The notes beneath the pieces were generated by a model that saw only the letters and a list, made by a program, of their open reading frames with translations, was not told where the DNA came from and did not search any database. This document shows, piece by piece, positions 9,051 to 19,264 of a DNA stretch of 37,958 bases. The DNA is from Nemertoderma westbladi. Taxonomy: Eukaryota; Xenacoelomorpha; Nemertodermatida; Nemertodermatidae. Both the position numbers and the translations under genes were made by a program. Position 1 is the first letter of the stretch; every line of letters starts with the position of its first letter. The DNA lies in the NCBI GenBank assembly GCA_032718475.1, contig JAUCBJ010008844.1, forward strand, positions 1 through 37,958. Reading direction: 5' to 3'.

Positions 9051-9138
9051 TTGAATTAATTTCAAAGAATTTCTGTTACAGTTTCTGTTTACCTATCACA
9101 GAAATTAAGTTTATTGCTTAGCCCTATAGACAAATAGT

Positions 9139-9255
9139 ATATGCTACTGTATATGCTACTGTATATGCTACCATATATGCTACTGTATATGCTACTGTAT
9201 ATGCTACTGTATATGCTACTGTATATGCTACTGTATTTGCTACTGTATATGCTAT
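9139..9255. repeat. 12-bp tandem repeat (ATATGCTACTGT)
   Basis: Nearly ten copies of ATATGCTACTGT, with one CCAT variant (about 9170) and one TTT variant (about 9235). It starts 90 bases after the 30-bp array but the unit is unrelated. Confidence 0.95.
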
Positions 9256-9648
9256 TTTATTATATTTTTGGAATTTTCAAGGTGTAATAATTCAAAATTA
9301 TTCACGTGTTAATCTATCTAGATGGAAATCCATCTGTAATTATGTTAAGAACATAACAAAGCCGCAAAACCGTTTGAATTCCACCCCAATATGGTAATAA
9401 TATTACTGCTACAGAACCGGTACTATTAATAGTATACTATATGATTTGTTTGTATTATTTGTTCTAATATAATAAATTCGTCCCGCACCGATGTTTTGAG
9501 ATATTAAGTATTACTTAGTGCTAATTACATAAATATGTAATCATGGTAATAATTGGTTGTGATTCTCGTGTTTTTATTATTGCGGATTTCGCAAACTCAG
9601 AGGTATCTTACACTGTATATTTGTATATGAAATTATTAGTCACGGAGA
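9256..9648. other. AT-rich intergenic DNA, nothing recognised
   Basis: No coding signal or repeat was found. The short open frame at 9543-9725 is not supported by any recognisable content and runs across the left end of the next element. Confidence 0.4.
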
Positions 9649-10350
9649 TTAAGGTGGGAGTACACCCTCCCCCCATGTCAAATTTTCAAATATCTGTTTT
9701 TTATTTAATCTATAGCAGTATTTAATGGGGATTTAAAATCTGAAAACCACTTAGTGAAACCGCTTTTAGTTTTCTGTATGTGATAGTCTCTCAGTCAAAT
9801 TGTAAAACAGGCAGACAACCGACAGACAGACTAGTTTCCACCAAACCTTAAAACTGACATCAGAAATGAAATCAGCGACTCCGAAAACCCCATAATGAAA
9901 GTTTTTGCCCAGTGATGCGCTTCTATCATGCCAGAAATAATCAACCAACCAGAGCACATATGGCCAGTTTTGCCGGCGGAAGGTTTAAACTTTGAAGTCA
10001 ATTATCTTTGAATGACATTTATCATTTTTCAAATTACTACTCCTCCGCCATTTTTTAACCAAATTTTACCAATAACTTTCACCTCCGTAATTTGAAAAAG
10101 ATTGGTTTCAGATAATTTCACGTAAAATTGAATAACTAGTAGCATTTTAACCGCAAATCTTGTTTCATTCAATGGCCGCTAGAGGGTGACTGGAAATTTG
10201 AAAATTTTACGCAAAAACAAATGTTTAGCGATATTTTAACAGCCCATTCTGTATAAAATCAAAATATTTTAATTTCAGTAGAATTTGTAGACATTTAAGA
10301 AAAGTGTTCGGGGGGGGGGGGGGGGGCTTAAGGGGTGTACTCTCCCTTAA
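9649..10350. mobile_element. TTAA-ended MITE-like element 1
   Basis: The left end reads TTAAGGTGGGAGTACACCC (9649). The right end, reverse-complemented from 10350, reads TTAAGGGAGAGTACACCCC. They match apart from a one-base gap and mismatches. TTAA at both boundaries is the target preference of piggyBac-type transposases. The 702-bp interior has no transposase ORF. It contains a run of 17 G (10310-10326) near the right end and a CTCF-like core at 10176-10189. A second element of the same kind is at 18112-18846. Confidence 0.65.
10176..10189 (+). promoter_or_regulatory. CTCF-like core motif in TTAA element 1
   Basis: The sequence CCGCTAGAGGGTGA resembles the CTCF core (CCASYAGRKGGCRS), with a mismatch at the third position and one near the end. 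Binding is not shown. Confidence 0.25.
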
Positions 10351-11495
10351 GCTAAAAGGTGGATACGACATCCTGGTCTATTATCTGTAGCTGAGCAACG
10401 CAATCCTTTTTATTTACTAAATTTAGTAGATTTACTTTTAAATCTATTTTTTTTTATCAAATATATTAAATCAGATGTTCAAGGGATGTTTTTAAGAGTT
10501 TATTTGCCATGTTAATAGGCCAAGCTAAACAGATTTAGAAATTATTAAAAAAGCTTATTGCATTAATTTTTCTGAAATTTGGTGTTATGTGCGTGCAGAC
10601 GCCTACCTATTAATTCTAATACAATGTAATTAAAATAAAACGAGAGCTTGACTTTTCGATTTTTTTATAATTATATCTATAATTATCCGCTAAGTAATTA
10701 TCTATAATAAATCTATAATTATCCCTTATAAAACAAACTATAAAATATTTTCAGTTATTAAATCAACTTGTTTAGTACATAATATACAATACTATTATTG
10801 GGCAATTATTGTAATTATATTTTTATAATTTTTAGTGCGTTCTACCTCATTAATTATGTATTACAAGATTGTATTTGGACTTTCCATACAATTCTCTATT
10901 TTATCTACCGTAGTAGAAAATTAATTAATAGATAGATATACCCAGAGTTGCTGTGCATTTATTATATTAAAACTAAACAGCTTCCATATATACATTTGTA
11001 ACTTACAGTAGGTTTACATAATATTTTATTGCTTTAGCCAGTATATTATTCATTCATATTTACTTTTATGTCTATAGCAACGTTTTCTATATAATATTTT
11101 TGTATATATACTGTAGTATAAATATATCGTATTTCATTAATATAATACAATATTACTTTTTAGTTGTAGTAATTTTACCATCATTAAATGATAATATCTA
11201 AGTTACGTAATTTATACTTAAAAAATAATATTAATGGATGAAATAAGTATATTTATAGTCCCCCGCTATTTATCTAAATTTAAGAATAGTTTGTAAATTA
11301 ATTCGAAAAGAAAAAATGTTGATTCTTTGAATAACTTAAGTAAGTATTCGTGCGAAACACAATTCACCCGAGGCAACCCGAATGCTCCTCTCTGCGATAC
11401 TATGTATTGGTAATAGATTCACTTTTTCTGACAATCACATCTAAAGTATTTCGATGAAATTTTACTTTACTTATAAAAAATTTAGCATTATATTG
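10351..11495. other. AT-rich intergenic DNA without genes
   Basis: Long AT-rich stretch with many stops in all frames and short runs such as AATTAATAGATAGATA. No RNA gene or element ends were recognised. Confidence 0.5.
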
Positions 11496-11496
11496 A

Positions 11497-11710
11497 TGCA
11501 GGACATTGCTTTCGCCGTGAGAACCAGCCAGTGCATAATCTTGTGCTTTGGCGGCCTCTCAGATTGAATAAGCATGGTGGATTGCCCATGACTTTCTTGG
11601 GACGCATCTTGAAAGGACACCGGCCTTGAAGATACGTTTGATCTAGCAAATGTCATGGGTGATAGGGAGTTGTGGCGACGCAATATTGCAAATAAGCCGG
11701 CACATCATTC
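11497..11710 (+). pseudogene. LINE C-terminal fragment (tail copy 1)
   Basis: The plus strand codes AGHCFRRENQPVHNLVLWRP followed by a Gly/Leu stretch, then after a frame break DLANVMGDRELWRRNI and NKPA. This is the C-terminal signature of a reverse-transcriptase ORF (RFAGHC.R..QPV..L..W, then DRE.WR). The better copy of the same family is on the minus strand at 13870-14245. Stops and at least one frameshift break it, so it is a dead fragment. The short minus-strand ORF here is a shadow. Confidence 0.75.
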
Positions 11711-11860
11711 TTAATATATATGTAATACAAACATAATGTAGCTGCAATGCAGCTTGCCGATAGTAGTAGTAGATAGATGCTGGGCTCCAACTGCTGAGGA
11801 CAAGAAACAAGATCTCCTATAATACTCAATATGACTCATACACAAGAATGCCATTTCGTA

Positions 11861-12180
11861 CGGAAGCCCATAACGGCCATGTCGCGCGCAAACTTCAATG
11901 TCAAGCGCGCAAACTTTATGCCATTTCCGTGTAGAAATATTTGCGCGCTCGACATGGAAGTTTGCGCGCGCGACATGAAAGTTTGCCCGCGCGACATGAA
12001 AGTTTGCGCGCGCGACAAACGTCCTTCGCGCGCGCAAACTTCCATGTCGCGCGCGCAAACTTACACGTCGCGCGCGCAAACTTACATGTCGCGCGCGCAA
12101 ATGTTTCTACACGAAAATGGCATAAAGTTTGCGCGCTTGACATGGAAGTTTGCGCGCGACATGGCCGTTATGGGCTTCCG
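11861..12180. mobile_element. 320-bp near-perfect foldback (hairpin) element, TA-flanked
   Basis: Base 11861 pairs with 12180, and the symmetry holds inward to a centre at 12020/12021. The two arms of about 155 bases are complementary, with few mismatches and no obvious indel. The outer ends begin CGGAAGCCCATAACGGCC and the flanks are TA on both sides (11859-11860 and 12181-12182), as expected for a Tc1/mariner-type insertion. Inside each arm a ~21-bp motif (CGCGCGCAAACTT plus CATGT) is repeated, giving a CpG-rich, alternating purine-pyrimidine core. It has no transposase. All short ORFs over this stretch are by-products of the symmetry. Confidence 0.85.
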
Positions 12181-12261
12181 TAATTTCGGGATCACAGTCA
12201 AGTACAATGCGCAGATCTCCGTCTAGATATTACACAGCATCGGTCTCATTTAACGGAGCTG

Positions 12262-12325
12262 CCCCCACTTTCCAGGACATTGCTTTTGCCGAGAGGACCA
12301 GTCACTGTGTGGTTAAATTAAGATT
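12262..12325 (+). pseudogene. LINE C-terminal sliver (tail copy 2)
   Basis: The plus strand codes FPGHCFCREDQSLCG then a stop. This matches the FAGHCFRREDQPVH motif of the neighbouring tail fragments. It is only about 50 bases long and ends abruptly. Confidence 0.5.
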
Positions 12326-13575
12326 TACTCGACAAATTTAGCAAAGAATTTGGGTGAATTATTCGACTCTATGACCCATTACAATCCAATATATTAGATC
12401 TACCACTAGTAGGTCGAGTGAGCTCGGTCAGTGGAAATTAGATCTTACCAGGCTTCCCGATTCTCCTTGGTCATTAAAAAATGGTTTTAATTTTACCTGA
12501 TATTAGATCGTCATGGGCCAAAGAGTCAAAAAATGTAATGCAAATCCGTGGGCTATCCCAACTACTAGGGTAGAGTTATGCCGGCCAGCCAATCGGTTTT
12601 GTTGGCTGTAATTAATTATTTCGATACCAATTTAGCCAAAAGCACTGCGAGTGAAGTAAGAAGATGAGTTTCCTCAGGTTACCCCATCAGGGAATATGAC
12701 TTTTCACCCATTTTTGGGTCGCCCGGCCGCTCTCGACGTGAAGTATGGCCTCTACGAATCCATCTTCATTCCGCATTCCTGACCCGCCGAACATTCAGCG
12801 CACACTAGGGGCATTCTTCACTGGTCGGATTTACTGAACTAATTACAAGGGGGATGTTTGCCTGCACGCGTCGTGAACTGTAAGCCATTGCGTGGATCCC
12901 GGCTTGGCCGCCTGTGCGCCAATCTATTCCGCTCGCACGGAATTGCATTCTGTTGAGTTAATCCCAACGGACGCCACCAGGCTAATACAACGCTGTCAAG
13001 TTGAAACTTAAAACTCTAGGATTTTAGGAAGAAAACTTGTTGAGTATCGTGCTTTCGACAAAATTGCATTATAATATGGAATCTTTGCAAGCTGCGTAGT
13101 TTTCCAAACGGTATATGCATTTCCTGTATATTAATTAGGTGTGATTCATGATGTAGAACGTACCGAATTCTTCAAGGTAAAGGTACAACTAGAGATATGA
13201 TAGCAGCTATACCTGCGATATAAGATATGCAAGAAGTATTAAACGCAATGGGATACAAAAATATTGATTATAGTCTAGATGTTACTTGATTAGGCAAACA
13301 TATTCCATATATCATTATATTTAATAAAAACAAGTTAGTGCATAAATTTCCTATCCTATAACAACTGTATTTCCTAACTCACACATACCTTGTTCACATA
13401 CCACCGTAAACAACGATTTTAATATATAAAGTTGTGTTTTTGAGGGATGGCTAACATTCAAGGATTTGTAAAGCACCATGTATCATTTTGAATTTTTGGT
13501 TAGATACATGAAACATAAACTTGCCAGTGAATCTAAACACTGGTCTACACAATAACGAATCGCATCATCATTTAT
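12326..13575. other. Unassigned sequence, possibly old transposon leader
   Basis: No coding signal was recognised. The part from about 12370 to 13010 is richer in G and C than the surroundings. It lies upstream of a plus-strand LINE endonuclease fragment, so it might be that element's 5' region. That is a guess from position. Confidence 0.3.
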
Positions 13576-13579
13576 TAAG

Positions 13580-13740
13580 GTGGTACTGATTGTGGGCTAC
13601 TTACCCACTAGTGTTGCCCCAGTTGAAGAGATGACACATTTCTACTACAGCGCAAAGTCTACAAGCAGCTACTGGTGGAGAGGATCTGCATGAATTCTCA
13701 CCTTTTTCCTAGGTGACTTTAATGCAAGTACATTAATCAT
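13580..13740 (+). pseudogene. LINE endonuclease fragment
   Basis: The plus strand from 13583 codes VLIVGYLPTSVAPVEEMTHFYY and, after a stop, FFLGDFNAS. The Y.PT..A..E....FY spacing and the GDFNA motif are those of LINE endonucleases. With the pieces at 14600-14895 and 15180-15540 it appears to be one decayed plus-strand LINE. Confidence 0.7.
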
Positions 13741-13869
13741 CAAAATTACCGTACTACTACTACTTACTATAATCGACCTGCTGCATTGAAACCGCATATT
13801 GAGATGCTATGCCGGTTTAACTAAAACATTTTGTCACCACCATTTGCAATCCAACACTGGCAAGCCCAA

Positions 13870-14245
13870 TGCAGCGTGCATTAAGAATGCTATGCCGGCT
13901 TATCAATAAAGTTGCACCGCCACAACTCCCTATCCCACATGACTTTCGCGAGATTATCCGCATCTTCAAGGCCAATATACTTTAGGAGGCGTCTCACGAA
14001 TGTCGCGGCATGTCCACCATGCTTGTTTTCTCCATGGGGTGACCAAAACACAGGATTATGCACTGGCTGGTCCTCACGGCGAAAGCAGTGTCCTGCAAAG
14101 CGGATGCGGCTTTGTTCAAGTGTCAAGCTTGGGGGAACCAATGATACACCTCCAATGTTATATAGTGTCGGGTTGGAGATGTGTGCATTTATTTGACACA
14201 GTGAACCCGACGTAGCATTCTTGCGAATACGCCATCCAGAGATTT
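13870..14245 (-). pseudogene. LINE C-terminal fragment (tail copy 3, minus strand)
   Basis: The open part (14141-13890) codes IRFAGHCFRREDQPVHNPVF, a Gly/His-rich stretch, LLKYIGLEDADNLAKVMWDR and a NFIDKPA end. In other frames it continues upstream through NPTLYNIGGVSLVPPS to about 14245. This is the end of an RTE/CR1-like reverse-transcriptase ORF. It is inserted in opposite orientation between the endonuclease and linker pieces of the plus-strand LINE remnant. The family is the same as the fragments at 11497 and 12262. Confidence 0.75.
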
Positions 14246-14599
14246 GGTATCCTACCGTAGGACTAGAGCGATGGTGTCAACCAAAATTCTGCGCATTTTT
14301 CTGTGCAGGATTTAATCTCTATAAGTTTATTGTTTACGGCTGGAACCTAGTTCAATAAGCGAACAGGAATATTTATTGCAACAGCACAGTGAAAGATCCA
14401 GCATCACACTACATTGGAGATGGTCTTGCTTCTGCAAAAACAGTTCCTGTACAGCCACGATCAGAAAAACAGGTCTCTAGACTGACCACAGAATTCGGAA
14501 GTGCCTCAACGACCTCTCTATGGAACAGATTGAGTCCTGCCGACTCGGGCGCACTTTGACATCCAATGATGTAGTTAAGGCTGCATCTAGAACCCTCAA

Positions 14600-14895
14600 C
14601 AGGCAGTATGTTAATTAAGCCAGGAAAAGGAGTAGGAGAAGCCTACCAACTACCACTGTCAACTGTCAAGGCTGAATCCTCGTGTGAACGCCTCAATGGC
14701 TGGGAGGGCCAATTTGAGAAGCTGCTAAACAATGACATGATATTGCATGATAACTATATGATATATCGTGTGTCTGAGTCTCTCATAGATATACCCGTTG
14801 GTGATATCCCCTTTGCCGAAGTCAAGTCTGCAGCAAAGAATAAGGCCAATTGTGCCAGTGGAGTAGAATTGTCCCCCCTGAGGTTTTTAACATAA
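14600..14895 (+). pseudogene. LINE linker between endonuclease and reverse transcriptase
   Basis: The open frame codes RLNGWEGQFEKLLNN, then SLIDIPVGDIPFAEVKSA and KNKANCASGVE. This fits the HF..LLN ... IP.G....EV..A...K..KA.G.DG region that leads into the LINE reverse-transcriptase domain. The TAA at 14892-14894 cuts it. It is a remnant, not a gene. Confidence 0.65.
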
Positions 14896-15179
14896 ATAAG
14901 TAATTGAAGCTCATTCACACCATTATCCCAGACATGTATCGATCATGTATGATCAAAGATAGTCACACAAGAAATGAAAACAAATAAGTTGGTCCCTGTT
15001 CCCAAGAACAATCTATGAGAACAGAAGCAACCTAACACTCTATGAATCTTCTCATAGAATCTAATTGTTCTCGATTGCTACAATGCATATATTATAATTA
15101 TACAATTTACTATAAAATAAACTTCTCTCACTCACGTATGTTCGGCATACTTGTATTTGCAACTTTGCCACTTACATTT

Positions 15180-15540
15180 GTGTCTACTGCTGATGATGAC
15201 ACAGATCCATTTGAAGTCATCTGGGGAGTCCTTTAGGGTGACAAACCTGCGCCATTCTTGTTCATAATTGTGATAGACTATGTTCTACGCATGTCCTTAG
15301 ACCATCATAATAGGGGTGATGGTAACACCATCTACTGGCTTAAGAAGTAGAGGAAATCCTCTCTACCTTACTTATCTAGATGATTGAATGATGAATTAGG
15401 AGTATTGTTGCAATCACTACAAGGAGCGCAAAGGCTCCTCTAGTCATTGGAACAGGCTGTATCTAATGTTGGTCTTTTTGTAAACTCCAAGAAGACTTTT
15501 TGATAGTTAACTTTGAAAGTCCTCAAGAAATGTCTGATCG
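15180..15540 (+). pseudogene. LINE reverse-transcriptase fragment
   Basis: The plus strand codes DPFEVIWGVL, a TAG, then GDKPAPFLFIIVIDYVLRMS. This is the GV.QGD..AP.LF...DY block of reverse transcriptase, with the expected Gln codon CAG turned into TAG. Further on, YLTYLDD replaces the catalytic F/YADD region. Several stops follow, so it is dead. Confidence 0.75.
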
Positions 15541-15699
15541 TAAGTAATGGCATAAGCTCCAAAGATGGCTTGCTTGAGCAAGTGGATGACTTCCACAGTT
15601 TACACGGTTTTCTGAACACCGTTTTCTAATTTATTAATTAACTTTATGAACTTAATTAACCTTAGCATACTTTATGAATGCATAATAAAAAAATCAGCT

Positions 15700-16460
15700 A
15701 ATATCATACCTAGGCAAATACGCAATACTCACAGAATACCAACACGGATTTAGAAAACGATTTACTACCACTGACGCAATACTAACTGTTCCTGAACGAC
15801 TACATCAAGCGCTAGACCAACGCGATATTCTTGTTTAATATCGATTGACTTAAAACAGGCCTTCGAAACTCTGGACCACAAAATATTAATAAACCAATTG
15901 CACTGCTATGGTATCAGAGGCCTTCCACACCAACTATCACTAATCTCACTGACCGTTCACACGCTGTAGTACTTCACAATACTCACTCCGATCCACTAAC
16001 CCTACACTTTGTGGTACCGCACAAGGAGCCATTTTGAGCGCTATTTCTACTATATGTAAACGACCTTCCAAATTGTACTGACTTATTATATACACTTTTT
16101 GCGGACGACACTAAACTACGTCATATACAAAATAATCCTAATACTATTGATACAAACGTAAACCACCAACTAATTAATATAAACGACTGGCTAACAGATA
16201 ACAGACTATCTCTAAACTTAAAAAAATTGAATATTTATTTTTTAATAAACCAACGCATATACAAAACTTGCAAATAAATAATTATATATATAAATGAAAA
16301 AAATTGAACTAAATTTCTTGGTATCATGGAAATATCACTGCTCATATATCATTAAAAAAAATATTTAAAACATGGGGTATATTTTTAAAATTCGTCATAT
16401 TCTCCCTCTGCATATATTAAGAACTATTTACAAAGCCATTAGCAGCACAAATCCATTAGG
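15700..16460 (+). pseudogene. CR1/jockey-like reverse-transcriptase remnant
   Basis: Shifting among frames, the plus strand codes YQHGFRKRFTTTDAIL, then IDLKQAFETLDHKILINQLH with HCYGIRGLPHQ, then LFADDTKLRH and NDWLTDNRLSLNLKK. These are reverse-transcriptase motifs A (normally KAFDT.DH) and C (FADD), and the region after them. Frameshifts and stops are frequent. The family is different from the RTE-like pieces just before it and similar to the minus-strand copy at 35183-36050. Confidence 0.75.
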
Positions 16461-17028
16461 GTATTGAAAGGTCCATAGCTTCCCTTTACTCTTTTCGAAT
16501 GTTTTGTTTGTTGGTATCAATTCACATTCCTCCATTAGGTCTAAAAGTAAGTTAGAACTTGTTGTTATAGGTGTAACCTTTGATGTCTTCTGGGCCAATT
16601 TGCGCATTCAGGTCACCAGCAATGACTTTAACATTGTGTTTCGGAATGTCCTTTATAAGTCCAGTCAGATCTTCATAAAACTTGACTGCTTGTTCTGGCT
16701 CTGAGGCATTGGTTGGACTGTAGCAAAATATAACTGTTGTCTTGGGATTCCCATCAAATGTTGCGATCATAACCCTGGAATTTATAGATTCGATATTGTT
16801 TAGGGTCTTAAGTGCAAATGGGCTTAGCGGAATTCCTACTCCGCCAATTGATGCATTGGCCGAGTTTCTTACTGCTGAGCTTGTTACTAACGTCCATCCA
16901 TTTCCAATGTCATTGTACTTCATGGCAGTGTCTTCATGACAAATCCGATGTTCTTGGATGCAGATGATGTCGATGTTATATTCCATTGCCAGAGCAACCA
17001 TGTCACCCTGTTTGCTATGTGCTTTCAT
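16455..17028 (-). pseudogene. LINE endonuclease fragment (RTE-like)
   Basis: The minus strand codes YNIDIICIQEHR, GGVGIPLSP, VIFCYSPTNASEPEQAVKFY and VIAGDLNAQIGPED. These are in the right order for an apurinic-type endonuclease: Glu in QEHR, Asn in SPTN, and GDLNA. The 158-residue open frame stops at 16552. In another frame the match continues (NVN.... TNKTFEKSKGKLWTF) to about 16455. No reverse transcriptase follows. Unlike the other fragments here its codons are well kept. Confidence 0.8.
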
Positions 17029-17029
17029 A

Positions 17030-18111
17030 CATTCAATGATACATTATTATTAATAAAATACTAACTATTAATCTTAGCCCTTAACATAAATAACTCGATT
17101 TCAGTCTATACTTTTCACAGTGGTCTAGAATCCCCGTTTTGTGCCAAAATTCATTAATTCGAAAAGTATTCACATTTTGAGAACACCTTTTCTCCAATAC
17201 CGGTTTTCGAGGGTGCTGAATAATTTCAGAATGATCTCGAATTATGAACATGTCCGTTGTTCCATTTCTTAGCACAAGATTAAATTGGTAAATCAGCACA
17301 TACAATTAATAGTGCTACAATGTCACATAATTTGCTTCTAATGAATTTTCAAGGGTACTCTTTCAAGGGTACTATTATCACTTAGTGGCACAGTAATAAC
17401 TGTTGATAGAATATGGCACATGCAAAATGGCACAAAATATCACAATACTGCTCGACTAAAAAAGTAAAATTTTTAGTTTTTACAGGTTTTCAAGGGTGCC
17501 AAAGCGATTAAAAATGGTTTCGAATCCAGTAGTGGCACAGATGTGCCACACACTTTCTAGCTCGTGCCACATGGCACGACATGTCAAATATCAAATAAAG
17601 GTAAATATGTTTTACAGATGTTGGCTTAAATTGGATATGATATAGGTGTATCTGATTCGATTAAAAAATCAGTTAAATTTGCCACAAGTGTGCCATGAAT
17701 AACACAAAATGATTTCCTCACTTATCATTTGTTTCTAGAGCTTTCCAGTGAAAATTCATTAATTGTTTTGGGTTAGGCCTATCGTAATATACCGGTATCC
17801 TACATCTCTATATGCAAACAGGGTAAAAGTAATAATTTCAAGAATACAATAACTAAATTTTTTGAATTTCAATTTTCTGACAAAGGGGCAAGTGAGGGCA
17901 GCTATTTTTCGGTGTTCTATTAAGTATATAGGCTACACTACAGAATTTGAGTGGTATCTAGCGGGACAAAAATTTACAGGCTTTTCAAAATGTGAAAAAT
18001 TGAAATTTTTTGCAAGTATTTAAACCTATTTAAACGAGAGAACTTCGAGAACACTTGCTCATATGGTGTAACTGATGCTAGTTTTGAAATCGTCTCGTTG
18101 AGAATATCAGT
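17030..18111. other. Intergenic DNA with scattered GTGCCA/TGGCAC motifs
   Basis: No gene was recognised. Between about 17390 and 17700 TGGCAC and its complement occur about nine times, including CGTGCCACATGGCACG at about 17554-17569. TTTCAAGGGT also repeats three times between 17345 and 17500. This may be an unrecognised repeat. Confidence 0.35.
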
Positions 18112-18846
18112 TTAAGGAGGGGGTACACCATTTTCGGACAACTCTTCGATTTATCACTCTCAGCGTTTCAAAATTGTTTGGTTTTAGATAAAATTTTGAA
18201 TATAGGTGCCTAAGATGCTATTCTACATGACAGGTCAGAAAAAAATATTTTTTTCGGCTATTTAATATTAGTTAATACAAGTTAACAATAAAAAAAACTT
18301 GGTTGCGCATAAAACCCTAAGGCATTTACAGTTTTGACTCTAATCACATGAAAGTTTTTTTATATGATATATCAAAGATGGGGCAACATAACTATCAGGC
18401 GAAATTTTGTGAAAATAATTCTGCACCGCTAGGTGGCGCTGCAAATTTATGCAAATTTTTAGGTTTGTTATAAATAGTATTCAATTTTATTAACAAAAAA
18501 TTTCGAAAAGTTGTCTGATACTTTTATGCAGGGTGGCTATGTAGACACCCACAGAAAGCTTCAGACTAATTGCTCAAAAATTATAGAAGTAGTAGGGTTT
18601 TGAAGTTGACAATTTCATGAAAAAAATATTTGGAGATAATCGAACTTTCATTATACATAGCAATAGTAATTTCAATAGGAATCCCTAAATGGAAATTGTT
18701 ATAACTTTAAAACTAAAAGAGCTATTAAATAGCGGTTTTCAGATTCGGAAACACCCTTCAATGGTGCATTATAACAGACCATAAAAAAAATTTCGACATA
18801 TTTTGGACCAAAATGGTGTACCCCACCCCCCCCCCCCCCCCCTTAA
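18112..18846. mobile_element. TTAA-ended MITE-like element 2
   Basis: The left end is TTAAGGAGGGGGTACACC followed by ATTTTCGG. The right end, reverse-complemented, is TTAAGG, a G-run, then GGGGTACACCATTTTGG. TTAA bounds both sides. The 735-bp interior has no ORF. A run of 17 C (18826-18842) lies at the right end. A CTCF-like core is at 18426-18439. It shares ends and layout with the element at 9649-10350, but the interiors are not clearly alignable by eye. Confidence 0.7.
18426..18439 (+). promoter_or_regulatory. CTCF-like core motif in TTAA element 2
   Basis: CCGCTAGGTGGCGC fits the CTCF core CCASYAGRKGGCRS except at the third base. Binding is not shown. Confidence 0.3.
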
Positions 18847-19259
18847 GAAAAACGTTTGTCATATTTTGCCAACTATTAACGATTTTATAGGAAAACAATT
18901 TTCATTAAAAAATCAAAATTTTGTATAAAATATTGATTTTTATCAAATTTTCGCTACTTTTAGTCAAAATGTTTTTGAAGACCATTTATGTTAGCTTTAA
19001 TTTGAGATAATAAAAAACAAAATCGGAAGCAACATTTTTTTGCAATTTTGGCCACATCTGGACTAATGAGCTTTGGCGGGATGTGTGTGTGATCATTGAA
19101 TGACTTAATTAATAATAACACAAATATCCAATTTGTCGTAATTGCTCACAGGCAATAGAAAGCAAATCTAGCTCACCGCTACTGCATTATGATGTCCCCA
19201 AACAGGATATTAAACATAAAAAAAACTGTCCATCTAAAAATTAATTGTTCAAAGCCATT
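18847..19259. other. AT-rich flank of the LTR element
   Basis: No gene or repeat was recognised. This is the left-hand target sequence into which the LTR element inserted. Confidence 0.4.
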
Positions 19260-19264
19260 ATATT
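19260..19264. repeat. Target-site duplication (ATATT), left copy
   Basis: The five bases ATATT directly before the left LTR are repeated directly after the right LTR (31749-31753). A 5-bp duplication is normal for BEL/Pao integration. Confidence 0.8.

Noticed and set aside
7756-9065. Long minus-strand ORFs with 10-residue repeats (LDPVFSSYCT type), up to 270 residues
   Set aside because: They arise because the minisatellite period (30) is divisible by three. Several frames are open at once and the reading frame drifts with indels. There is no start context, splice signal or non-repeat coding flank.
11711-12341. Many overlapping ORFs on both strands with Arg/Ala-rich repeats
   Set aside because: They are by-products of the foldback element and its CGCGCGCAAACTT repeats.
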